Assembly: GCA_022703505.1 (NCBI GenBank)
Contig: JAKLDN010000004.1
Span: 186,001-250,000 of the forward strand
Direction: 5' to 3'
DNA: 64,000 nucleotides
Origin: Spirochaetota bacterium
Lineage (GTDB): Bacteria > Spirochaetota > Spirochaetia > Treponematales > UBA12059
A program made the translations under genes and the position numbers. A model generated the notes under the pieces. It searched no databases, had not been told where the DNA came from, and was given only the letters and a program-made list of their open reading frames with translations. This document shows positions 1 through 6,597 of the stretch, in pieces. Numbering within the stretch: position 1 is the stretch's first letter; each line of letters opens with the position of its first letter.

Positions 1-920
1 TCCAGGCCCGCCTCCCGGTCCAGCTTCCGGAACTCCAGGGCGTTCTCCAGGGCCACCGCCGCGGAATCCGCGAACACCGCAGCCGGGCCTTCCGCCCTGC
101 GTCCCAGGGCTCGGGGCTCCTTGCCCAGGAACTCCAGGATGCCCAGGACCCGGCCCCGGGACACGATGGGCATGTACAGGGAATCCCGGTAGATCACGTC
201 CCCCCGGGAGATGGGCCGGCCGAAGGTCCTGCGGGGACGCCTCTCCTGGAGCACCCAGGCGAAGGTACGGGGCATCCGGTCCTGGGGGATCGGGGGCAGG
301 CTGTCCGCCCCCCGGGCTCCCATGCAATCCAGCCCGTCCTCCGTGACCGCCCAGATGAACACGGCGTCCGCGGACACGATCCCCGCGCTCTGGGCCAGGA
401 TGCGGCCGATGGACTCCCCGGGATTGACCCCCGCGGTGATCACCGTGCTGGCCTGCCGGAGGGCTTCCGCCTCCAGGTAGCGCCGCTCCATCTCCTCCCG
501 CTCGGTCCGTTCCGCCTCGATCCGTGCCATCAGGTCCGTGATCTCGTTGTCGATTCCCAGGTAGAGGGAGGGCACCCCCTCCGCGGTCCTCTCCAGGACG
601 ATGGCCCGGGAGCGTACCCAGCGGTACCGGTCCCGGACGTCCCGGAAGCGGTACTCCTCGGAGAAGAAGTCGGCCTTGCCCGTCTGCAGGAGTCCCACCG
701 CCTCCACGACCCGGGCCCGATCCTCGGGATGCAGGAGTTCGATCCAGCGCTCCCGGGTCATCTCGGACTCGCCGTAGCCGCATTCCTTCCAGAGGGTGTT
801 GCACATGCCCTGTCCGGTGGAGTAATCCCGAAGGAAGATTCCCGCGCCCTTGAGTATATATTCCAGTTTTCCGGATTGTATCAGACGGAGTATCAAGGGG
901 TCGGAAGGCTTCTGGTTCAT
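1..920 (-). CDS. PAS-GAF sensor protein (C-terminus outside window)
   Basis: Reading the complement from an ATG at 920, the frame stays open to the window edge (306 residues). Residues about 30-135 form a PAS_3-type domain, with the W-x3-L-HPEDR segment and the RWVRSRAIV strand. A charged, helical linker (about 136-165, rich in E and R) joins it to a GAF domain (about 166-300) with the typical PIVSRGRVLGILEF strand. No membrane segment is visible, so the sensor is probably cytoplasmic. The output domain (kinase, GGDEF, HD-GYP or phosphatase) lies off the window, so the signalling role is open. TATAGA lies 10 nt before the ATG with a TCGACT box 17 nt further upstream, so the mRNA may be leaderless. 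Confidence 0.8.
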   Translation of the reverse strand, partial: MNQKPSDPLILRLIQSGKLEYILKGAGIFLRDYSTGQGMCNTLWKECGYGESEMTRERWIELLHPEDRARVVEAVGLLQTGKADFFSEEYRFRDVRDRYRWVRSRAIVLERTAEGVPSLYLGIDNEITDLMARIEAERTEREEMERRYLEAEALRQASTVITAGVNPGESIGRILAQSAGIVSADAVFIWAVTEDGLDCMGARGADSLPPIPQDRMPRTFAWVLQERRPRRTFGRPISRGDVIYRDSLYMPIVSRGRVLGILEFLGKEPRALGRRAEGPAAVFADSAAVALENALEFRKLDREAGL

Positions 921-1032
921 CTGACTTCTTTCTATAGCACGCTTTTCAATGGTAGTCGATACTATATACTCGCCCGGAGGAATTGCAAATATTTCTTCAA
1001 GGAATTCCGTTTGTCACGATGCGGAGATAACC

Positions 1033-1794
1033 ATGGAGCTGGACCTTTTCCGCGGCCTACGGGACGCGGATTATCGCAGCCGCGGCCTGATCGTGGCCGA
1101 AGGCCGGCTGGTTGTCGAAAAGGCCCTGGAGGCGGGTCTGCGGATCCGGGCCCTGGTCTGCGTGCCCTCGGCCCGGGGCGAGTGGGAAAGCCGCGCGGAA
1201 GGCCGCTTCGAGGTCCGGGTCCTTCCCCGGTCCGAGATCGAGACCCTGGCCGGATTCCCCTTCCACAGGGGTGTCCTTGCCCTGGCGGAGCGCCCGGAGG
1301 TTCCCGCCCTGGAACCCGGAAACCTACCCCCGGGGAACCTTCTATGGCTCTGGAACGTCACGGACCCGGACAACCTGGGAACCTTGATACGGAGCGCCGC
1401 GGCCCTGGGGGCCGGCGGGGTGCTCCTGGGGCCCGGGTGCGCGGATCCCCTGGGCAGGAAAGCCCTCCGGACCTCCATGGGCAATGCCCTCGTCCGGCCC
1501 CTCCGCCGGGCGGAACTGGATACCCTTCCCCGGCTCCGGGCCGCGGGGCTCCGGCTGTTCGCGGCCGCCCTGACCCCCGATGCCCGCCCGCCGGAATCCC
1601 TGCCCGCCGGAGGCACCTCGGTCCTGGTCCTGGGCAACGAGGGCTGGGGCCTGCCCGCGGAGGTCTCCGACGCCTGCGACGAGCGCGTGGCCGTTCCCAT
1701 GGCCCGGGACGTGGATTCCCTGAACGTGGGAGCCGCCGGAGCCATCCTCATGTACGTCCTGTTCGGACCCCGAGGGTCGGCGGCCGCCGTCTGA
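1033..1794 (+). CDS. SpoU/TrmH-family RNA 2'-O-methyltransferase
   Basis: 253 residues when started at the ATG at 1033, which follows GGAG; an upstream in-frame ATG at 949 would add 28 residues that do not look like this family. The three SpoU motifs are present: the N-x-D-PDNLGTLIRSA segment near residue 108, LGNEGWGLP near 200 and the SLNVGAAGA loop near 231. Together these build the trefoil knot that binds SAM. Residues 1-95 are the substrate-binding domain found in RlmB/TsnR-like enzymes. It probably methylates a ribose in rRNA; the site cannot be told. It is divergent from the PAS-GAF gene. Confidence 0.88.
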   Translation: MELDLFRGLRDADYRSRGLIVAEGRLVVEKALEAGLRIRALVCVPSARGEWESRAEGRFEVRVLPRSEIETLAGFPFHRGVLALAERPEVPALEPGNLPPGNLLWLWNVTDPDNLGTLIRSAAALGAGGVLLGPGCADPLGRKALRTSMGNALVRPLRRAELDTLPRLRAAGLRLFAAALTPDARPPESLPAGGTSVLVLGNEGWGLPAEVSDACDERVAVPMARDVDSLNVGAAGAILMYVLFGPRGSAAAV

Positions 1795-1796
1795 CC

Positions 1797-1829
1797 TCCC
1801 CTGTCCACCGTCTACAGTTCACCGTCCCA
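1797..1829. repeat. Short CTGTCCACCGT-type repeat at the 3' end of the CDF gene
   Basis: Contains CTGTCCACCG followed by TACAGTTCACCGTCC, the same words that recur at 18051-18074, 18814-18830, 32176-32208 and 32263-32286. On the minus strand it encodes the last residues (DGEL) and the TAG stop of the cation exporter gene. Confidence 0.55.
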
Positions 1830-2771
1830 GTCCAGACTCCCCTCGTCCAATCCGTAGCCCTCCCCGCCCTCGTGGGATTCCGACCCCGAGGCCCCCGCGG
1901 GCTCCACGTGGACGACGATGTCCAGGACGTTCTCCACCCGGCGTCGGATCTCCCGCTCGACCGCCCCGGCCAGCTCGTGGGAATCCCGGACGGTCATGGC
2001 CCCGTCCACCTCGATGTCCAGGTCGATGTCCCAGGCTCCCGCGATGCGCCGCATCCGGGCCCTGTGGGGCTTTCCGGCCCCCGGGACCGCCCGGACCGCG
2101 TCGAACAGGAGGGTATACAGCGAGGTGTCCGCGTTCCCGTCCATCAGCTCCAGGTTGGCCTCCCGGAATATCCCGAAGGCGTTCCGGACCACCCACAGGC
2201 CGACCAGGACCGCGGCGACCGGGTCCGCGGCGGGAATCCCGGCGGCCACGGCCAGGAAAAGCCCGGCCAGGACCGCGGCGGAGATCAGGATGTCCCCGGC
2301 CATGTTCTTGCCGTTCGCCCTCAGCATCGCGCTGTCCGCCCTGCGCCCGTAGCGGAACTGGGTCCAGGCCAGGAATCCCTTCCCGGCCATGGATATCGCC
2401 GTGACTACCAGGGCCGCGGGGTCCGGGATCCGGAGGGGCTCGGGCCGGAGCAGGTTCCCCAGGCCCGAGAGGACGAGCTGGCCCCCCGCGAAGAACAGGA
2501 TGAAGGCCAGGGCCGTGGTGGCCACGGTCTCCGCCCGTCCGTGTCCCCAGGGGTGGTCGGAGTCCGCGGGCCGGGCGACGACGCCCGCCACGAAGAGGGA
2601 CAGCCCCGCGATCACGACGTCCGTGGAGGAATCGATCCCGTCCCCCAGCACGGCCAGGCTTCCGGCCCAGATCCCGGTGCCGATCTTGACCAGGGCCAGG
2701 ATCGCGTTCCCGAACAGGGCGATGAGGGAGGCCCTCCGTAGGAGGGTCCCCCTGTCGATTTCTGCACTCAA
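1812..2771 (-). CDS. Cation diffusion facilitator (CDF) metal exporter
   Basis: 319 residues with about six membrane segments and a soluble C-terminal metal-binding (ZT_dimer-like) domain from about 210, including the ferredoxin-like stretch with DIDLDIEVDGAM. The TM2 site reads D47-x3-D51 (GDGIDSSTD). The TM5 site reads N-x3-D (KNMAGDIL), where zinc exporters usually have H-x3-D. The HPWGHGRAE loop after TM3 is typical of the family. It should export a divalent cation (Zn, Mn, Fe or Co) by proton antiport; the altered TM5 ligand makes zinc less certain. The last codons lie in a short intergenic repeat. Confidence 0.88.
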   Translation of the reverse strand: MSAEIDRGTLLRRASLIALFGNAILALVKIGTGIWAGSLAVLGDGIDSSTDVVIAGLSLFVAGVVARPADSDHPWGHGRAETVATTALAFILFFAGGQLVLSGLGNLLRPEPLRIPDPAALVVTAISMAGKGFLAWTQFRYGRRADSAMLRANGKNMAGDILISAAVLAGLFLAVAAGIPAADPVAAVLVGLWVVRNAFGIFREANLELMDGNADTSLYTLLFDAVRAVPGAGKPHRARMRRIAGAWDIDLDIEVDGAMTVRDSHELAGAVEREIRRRVENVLDIVVHVEPAGASGSESHEGGEGYGLDEGSLDWDGEL

Positions 2772-2798
2772 GATCCGTCCCCCTTCACAAGCTCCGGA

Positions 2799-2824
2799 AC
2801 ACTACCGACTTCTTAAATCGGCTC
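2799..2824. repeat. GAGCCGATTT palindrome family, partial copy
   Basis: CACTACCGACTT followed by TTAAATCGGCTCC matches the right half of the complete palindromes at 4023-4063 and 50638-50672. The left arm is missing. It sits upstream of the CDF gene. Confidence 0.5.
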
Positions 2825-2915
2825 CACTATAGATGGTTTTCGGGTTCCCTGTCCATTTTCCGGTGGATGACCGGGCGGTTCCGGTTGTATCGTTGGGTGC
2901 AGGCAAGGAGGAGCT

Positions 2916-4016
2916 ATGGAAGCGCGATCGATCCTTCCCCCCGTCGACGTGATGGACCGGGCGTTCCGGGAGCGGGACGCGGAGTTCGACGGGGTGTTCT
3001 ACGCCGCGGTCACGACAACCCGGATCTTCTGCCGGCCCTCCTGTCCGGCCCGGAAGCCCGGGGAGGGGCGGGTGGAGTTCTACGCCAGCCCCCGGGAGGC
3101 CCTGTTCGCGGGGTTCCGTCCCTGCCTGCGCTGCCGTCCCCTGGAGGCCGGGGGCCGGGCGCCGGACTGGGTCCGGGGTCTCCTGGACGCGGTGGAGGAG
3201 GATCCGGAACGCCGGTTCCGGGACCAGGACCTGCGGGAACTCGGGGTGGATCCCGCGGGAGCCCGGCGCTGGTTCAAGCGGGCCTACGGCATGACCTTCC
3301 AGGCCTACAACCGGGCTCGGAGGCTCGGCCGCGCCTTCGACTCTCTCAAACGGGGGGGGTCCGTGGACGACGCGGCCCTGGGATACGGCTGGGAGTCCTT
3401 TTCCGGCTTCCGGGAAGCCTTCGGCAAGACCTTCGGGGCTCCACCGGGAACCGTGACCGCCGAGGCCGACGGAGCCGCCCGGGCGGTGACGGGTTCCCGG
3501 GACTTCGTGCGCCTGGGCTGGATCGAGACTCCCCTGGGCCCCATGGTCGCGGGGGCCGTGGACGAGGGCCTGTGCCTCCTGGAGTTCTCGGACCGTAGGA
3601 TGCTGGAAACCCAGCTGGACACCCTGCGCTCGCGGTTCCGCCTGCCCCTGGCCCCCTCGGAGAGCCCCCATTTCGAACTACTGCGCCGGGAGCTGTCCGC
3701 CTACTTCGCGGGTTCCCTCCGGGAGTTTACGGTACCCCTGGTCCTGCGGGGAACGCCGTTCCAGGAGCGCGTCTGGCGCGGCCTGCTCGAGGTTCCCCAC
3801 GGAAGCACCGTAAGCTACGCGGCCCTGGCGGAGCGGATCGGGGTTCCCGGGGCGTCCCGCGCGGTGGGACACGCCAACGGGCTCAACCGCATCGCCCTGA
3901 TCGTGCCCTGCCACCGGGTGGTGAACGCCGACGGCCGGGTAGGAGGCTACGGCGGGGGGCTCTGGCGGAAGCAGGCCCTCCTGGACCTGGAGCGGGGGGC
4001 GCGCACCTTCGGGTGA
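2916..4016 (+). CDS. ada: Ada: O6-methylguanine/phosphotriester DNA methyltransferase and transcriptional activator
   Basis: 366 residues, close to E. coli Ada (354). The N-terminal zinc domain has C39, C43, C70 and C73; C39 is the expected methylphosphotriester acceptor that turns the protein into an activator. Residues about 85-185 are an AraC-type helix-turn-helix (RRWFKRAYGMTFQAYNRAR). The C-terminal methyltransferase domain ends with the PCHR active-site box at about 331-334 and the GGLWRKQALLDLE tail. The start ATG follows AAGGAGG. It repairs alkylated DNA and probably controls its own promoter. It converges on the sugar transporter gene across a perfect palindrome. Confidence 0.95.
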   Translation: MEARSILPPVDVMDRAFRERDAEFDGVFYAAVTTTRIFCRPSCPARKPGEGRVEFYASPREALFAGFRPCLRCRPLEAGGRAPDWVRGLLDAVEEDPERRFRDQDLRELGVDPAGARRWFKRAYGMTFQAYNRARRLGRAFDSLKRGGSVDDAALGYGWESFSGFREAFGKTFGAPPGTVTAEADGAARAVTGSRDFVRLGWIETPLGPMVAGAVDEGLCLLEFSDRRMLETQLDTLRSRFRLPLAPSESPHFELLRRELSAYFAGSLREFTVPLVLRGTPFQERVWRGLLEVPHGSTVSYAALAERIGVPGASRAVGHANGLNRIALIVPCHRVVNADGRVGGYGGGLWRKQALLDLERGARTFG

Positions 4017-4022
4017 GTCATT

Positions 4023-4063
4023 TGAGCCGATTTTAAAAGTGCCCGACTTTAAAATCGGCTCAT
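4023..4063. repeat. GAGCCGATTT palindrome, complete copy, between convergent genes
   Basis: TGAGCCGATTTTAAA and its exact complement enclose AGTGCCCGAC: a 15-bp perfect stem with a 10-nt loop. The TGA that opens the right arm on the minus strand is the stop codon of the sugar transporter. It could act as a bidirectional terminator, but similar copies at 2799 and 50638 lie outside convergent 3' ends, so it is a dispersed element. Confidence 0.75.
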
Positions 4064-4977
4064 TTGACCAGGCCGAGCAGGACGCCCCCCGCCGCGGCGA
4101 CCAGGCATCCCGCCAGGGCGGTCCGGGCGGCCCGGGTCCGCGGAGGCGGGTCCCGGAAGACGTAGATCCCGGCCACGGCGCTCACGATGATGTTCAGCTG
4201 GGCGACGGAAAAGCCCCGGCCCGTGCCGATCCGCTCCGTGAGCAGGAGCATGCCGTAGTTGCCCGCGGCCCATAGAGCCCCGGACAGCCCGGAGCGGAGG
4301 TAGTGGCCGGGGCGCGCCATGATCGGTGCCGCGGGATAGGCCAGGCAGAGCGCCAAGGTACCTGCGGCCATCCCCAGGCTCATGGGAAGGGCGGCGCTCC
4401 AGGCGGAAACCCCGCTGGCCCGGATCGGGATGAAGTAAGTGCCGAAGAAGAGGCCCGCCAGGGCCGCCAAGAGCATGCCCTTCACCGTCCGCCCGATGCC
4501 CGTGCCGCCGGCGTCTCCGCCCGCGCCGTTCCCGGTTGCCGGTGTCTCCCCCTTGCGGGCGGAGAGGATCAGCAGGACACCCCCCGTCAGGATCGCCGCG
4601 GCCAGTGCCGTCAGGACCTTGAGCCCCGCGGAGGCGCCCTCGAGCTCCCGGAAGAGGAGAACCCCCCAGCCCAACCCCACGGCCAGGTTCACGGGCACCC
4701 AGATGCCCGCTCCCCGGGCCAGGCCGATCAACTCCGCGGCCGCGAAGGCGGCCACGCCTCCCACGGACCAGAGCAGGCCGCCCAGGAAGACGGGCCAGAA
4801 GGAGGGACGGTCCCAGGCGGAACCCGTAAAGAGGAAGACCAGGGCCGCGACAGCCAGGTTGGCCAGGACGGCGTAGAGGGTTTTGGCCCGGGGATTCGGG
4901 GACCGGACGTCCTGGGATACCGCCAGCCAGGTGCCCCACCCGAGGACGGGCAGGAGGGCGATCAGGAAGCTGCTCAT
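4060..4977 (-). CDS. GRP-family sugar uptake transporter (GlcU/RhaT-like, DMT superfamily)
   Basis: 305 residues, almost entirely hydrophobic, with ten predicted membrane segments in two repeats of five. The motifs GWGTWLAVS at the N-terminus, GGLLWSVGG at about 88-96, and the second-half FFGTYFIPI and GALWAAGNYGM segments fit the glucose/ribose porter family. It probably brings in a monosaccharide with protons or sodium. The ATG at 4977 is 6 nt from a TATACT box with no Shine-Dalgarno, suggesting a leaderless mRNA. Substrate unknown. Confidence 0.8.
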   Translation of the reverse strand: MSSFLIALLPVLGWGTWLAVSQDVRSPNPRAKTLYAVLANLAVAALVFLFTGSAWDRPSFWPVFLGGLLWSVGGVAAFAAAELIGLARGAGIWVPVNLAVGLGWGVLLFRELEGASAGLKVLTALAAAILTGGVLLILSARKGETPATGNGAGGDAGGTGIGRTVKGMLLAALAGLFFGTYFIPIRASGVSAWSAALPMSLGMAAGTLALCLAYPAAPIMARPGHYLRSGLSGALWAAGNYGMLLLTERIGTGRGFSVAQLNIIVSAVAGIYVFRDPPPRTRAARTALAGCLVAAAGGVLLGLVK

Positions 4978-4983
4978 GGCCGG

Positions 4984-4989
4984 AGTATA
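4984..4989 (-). promoter_or_regulatory. Putative -10 box, leaderless start of the sugar transporter
   Basis: On the minus strand TATACT lies 6 nt before the ATG at 4977, so transcription would begin at or next to the start codon. The -35 region is poor. The call rests on the -10 box and the absence of a ribosome binding site. Confidence 0.4.
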
Positions 4990-5240
4990 TCGAAGGGTAC
5001 CGTCGGGGGAATAGCCTGTCCGGAAACAGAACCCCGGCCCGGCGAAGTCGGAGTGTTTCTTTTTTACTCACTTCGTAGGGCAATATTTACACACTATTTC
5101 CAATCGAAACAATTTTATTGGGAACCTCCCGCTCCTCGTCCGTCCCGGAACGGGAACAAGTCGAAGGTGTGTTGTAGTTATTTATTTTTTATTCCTGCAA
5201 TTACGTGCATCGGCATTCGCGGCGACCGGACCGAGCAAAG
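4990..5240. other. AT-rich intergenic region upstream of the hsp20 pair
   Basis: No gene is visible here. Positions about 5060-5220 are much more AT-rich than the surroundings (runs such as TTTATTTTTTATT near 5180), unusual in this genome. It lies directly upstream of the sigma-54 promoter at 5241, where enhancer-binding activators and IHF-like proteins usually bind. No clear activator palindrome was identified. Confidence 0.4.
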
Positions 5241-5258
5241 TTGGCACGAATCCTGCTT
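5241..5258 (+). promoter_or_regulatory. Sigma-54 (RpoN) promoter of the hsp20 pair
   Basis: TTGGCACGAATCCTGCTT matches the -24/-12 consensus (TGGCACG-N4-TTGCT) with GG and GC separated by exactly 10 nt. The predicted start near 5268 gives a leader of about 70 nt before the ATG at 5337. Confidence 0.8.
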
Positions 5259-5336
5259 TACAGTAAGCGAAAGAAAAGACAGCGGCGCCGAGGCGCCGAC
5301 ACCGGGGCAGCGCCCCGAAATACCGAGGAGGTGGAT

Positions 5337-5798
5337 ATGTATACCAACCGATGGGAGCCGTCGACGGCTCTGGACTTCTTCGATTCCCTGGACGTCTTCC
5401 GGGACGAGATGGAACGCTGGGTGGAAGGGGTACGGAGCCCCGAGGTCCGGGGGATCTTCGACCGCACCCTGACCCCCGCCGTGGACGTGATCGAGACCCG
5501 GGACGCCTTCGTGGTGAACGTAGACGTGCCCGGCGTTTCCAAGAAGGACCTTAACGTCACCCTGACCGGCACGGTCCTGAGCATCCAGGGGGAGAAGAAG
5601 GAAGAGGAAAAGGACGACAAGGGCCGAAAGTTCTTCCGCAAGGAGACCTGGGCGGGCGGTTTCCGCCGGACCCTGGATCTTCCGGAAACCGCGGATCCCG
5701 AGAAGGTGAGCGCGGACCTGAAGGACGGGGTGCTCACCGTCACGGTCCAGAAGCGGGAAGAGGTGAAGCCCCGCCTCATCGCCGTCAACGTCAACTGA
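5337..5798 (+). CDS. Hsp20/alpha-crystallin small heat-shock protein
   Basis: 153 residues from the ATG at 5337, which follows GAGGAGG; longer readings start upstream of the promoter. The N-terminal arm (WEPSTALDFFDSLDVF) is followed by an alpha-crystallin domain at about 45-140, with the VDVPGVSKKDLNVTLTG strand and the family signature A/DGVLTVTVQKR. The tail lacks a clear I-x-I motif, which is replaced by LIAVNVN. It is an ATP-independent holdase that binds unfolding proteins in the cytoplasm. It is followed after 19 nt by a second Hsp20 gene, so both share the sigma-54 promoter. Confidence 0.93.
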   Translation: MYTNRWEPSTALDFFDSLDVFRDEMERWVEGVRSPEVRGIFDRTLTPAVDVIETRDAFVVNVDVPGVSKKDLNVTLTGTVLSIQGEKKEEEKDDKGRKFFRKETWAGGFRRTLDLPETADPEKVSADLKDGVLTVTVQKREEVKPRLIAVNVN

Positions 5799-5817
5799 AA
5801 TCGGAAAGGAGGAAGCC

Positions 5818-6174
5818 ATGGAAGCGACGAAGAGCCTGACCGCCCCGAAGCGGCGGTTCGTCAATCCGGCCTGCTCCATCTGCGAGGATGAGGGCACGGT
5901 CATGGTAACGGTGGAGATGCCCGGGGTCCGCAAGGAAGACCTGGAGATCAAGATCGAGGGGAACGAGCTGGTGATCCTGGGGAAGCGCCCCGAGTCCGCG
6001 CCGGAGGGCACCTATCTCCTGCGGGAACGGAGGATCGGGGATTTCCGGAAGACCTTCACCCTGGACGAATCCATCGACCACGAGGGTGTGGACGGCAAGC
6101 TCGCGGACGGGGTCCTCGCCCTGACCCTCAAGGTCAAGGCCGCCGCCCTGCCCCGCAAGATCGCTATCCGGTAG
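5818..6174 (+). CDS. Second Hsp20-family small heat-shock protein
   Basis: 118 residues with AAAGGAGG before the ATG. The alpha-crystallin domain spans about 25-115: VTVEMPGVRKEDLEIKIEG, the RRIGDFRKTFTL strand, and the signature LADGVLALTLKVK, ending in PRKIAIR, whose I-A-I can serve as the C-terminal I-x-I anchor missing in the upstream paralogue. The short N-terminal arm and the complementary tail suggest the two proteins may form mixed oligomers (inference). The operon ends at a strong terminator 18 nt downstream. Confidence 0.92.
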   Translation: MEATKSLTAPKRRFVNPACSICEDEGTVMVTVEMPGVRKEDLEIKIEGNELVILGKRPESAPEGTYLLRERRIGDFRKTFTLDESIDHEGVDGKLADGVLALTLKVKAAALPRKIAIR

Positions 6175-6191
6175 ACAGCCGTCCTGCAGGC

Positions 6192-6222
6192 AAGACCCGA
6201 GCCCGAGCTCGGGTCTTTTTTT
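6192..6222 (+). terminator. Rho-independent terminator of the hsp20 operon
   Basis: AAGACCCGAG-CCC-GAGCTCGGGTCTTTTTTT: a GC-rich stem (AGACCCGAG paired with CTCGGGTCT) followed by seven T residues. Confidence 0.9.
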
Positions 6223-6243
6223 ACCCGTTTTCGGGCACGTTCC

Positions 6244-6272
6244 TTGACATGCCGGGCTCCGATCACCATAGT
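6244..6272 (+). promoter_or_regulatory. Sigma-70-type promoter for the 6279 gene and glmS
   Basis: TTGACA (6244-6249), a 17-nt spacer and CATAGT (6267-6272). The predicted start falls on or next to the ATG at 6279. An in-frame ATG at 6249 overlaps the -35 box and is therefore not the start. Confidence 0.7.
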
Positions 6273-6278
6273 CCCGTC

Positions 6279-6569
6279 ATGGGCGTACCGGTGACACAGA
6301 AAAGCCATCCTCTGTCCCTGGAGCGAAGGCAGTACCTCTGCGAACGCTACGGCCTTTCACCCTCGGACCTGGCCCTCCTCCTGGAGGACCTCTGGGCCTT
6401 CACGGAGGAGACCCCGGAGCGGTACGTCCTCCGCCGGCACTCGGAGCTCCAGAAGAGGGGCTGGACAAACGACGGGATCTTCAAGCGCATCGCCGGGGAG
6501 CTGGCCGCCGGGAGGTTTTCGGCGGAGCCCCTCTCCCTCCGGCAGATCCGGCGCATCATATACGGATGA
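6279..6569 (+). CDS. Conserved-looking hypothetical protein, 96 residues
   Basis: I do not recognise a named family. The protein is soluble, charged and predicted helical. It has a central LLLEDLWAFTEETPERYVL segment and a C-terminal SLRQIRRIIYG, which looks like a conserved tail. The start at 6279 is chosen because the only earlier ATG overlaps the -35 box; a GTG at 6291 is an alternative. No Shine-Dalgarno precedes it, and the -10 box is 6 nt away, so it may be leaderless. It lies 28 nt before glmS and shares its transcript. The composition matches neighbouring genes. Confidence 0.7.
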   Translation: MGVPVTQKSHPLSLERRQYLCERYGLSPSDLALLLEDLWAFTEETPERYVLRRHSELQKRGWTNDGIFKRIAGELAAGRFSAEPLSLRQIRRIIYG

Positions 6570-6597
6570 CCGGCGGCGGCCGGCAAAGGAGCGGACC

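Noticed and set aside
729-2741. A long plus-strand open frame overlapping the methylase and the CDF gene in other frames
   Set aside because: High GC content keeps antisense and alternative frames open. The translation is low-complexity (Gly/Arg/Pro) and shows no family, while the SpoU and CDF frames are clearly conserved.
6570-6597. glmS ribozyme
   Set aside because: Only 28 nt separate the upstream gene and glmS, far too short for the ribozyme core.
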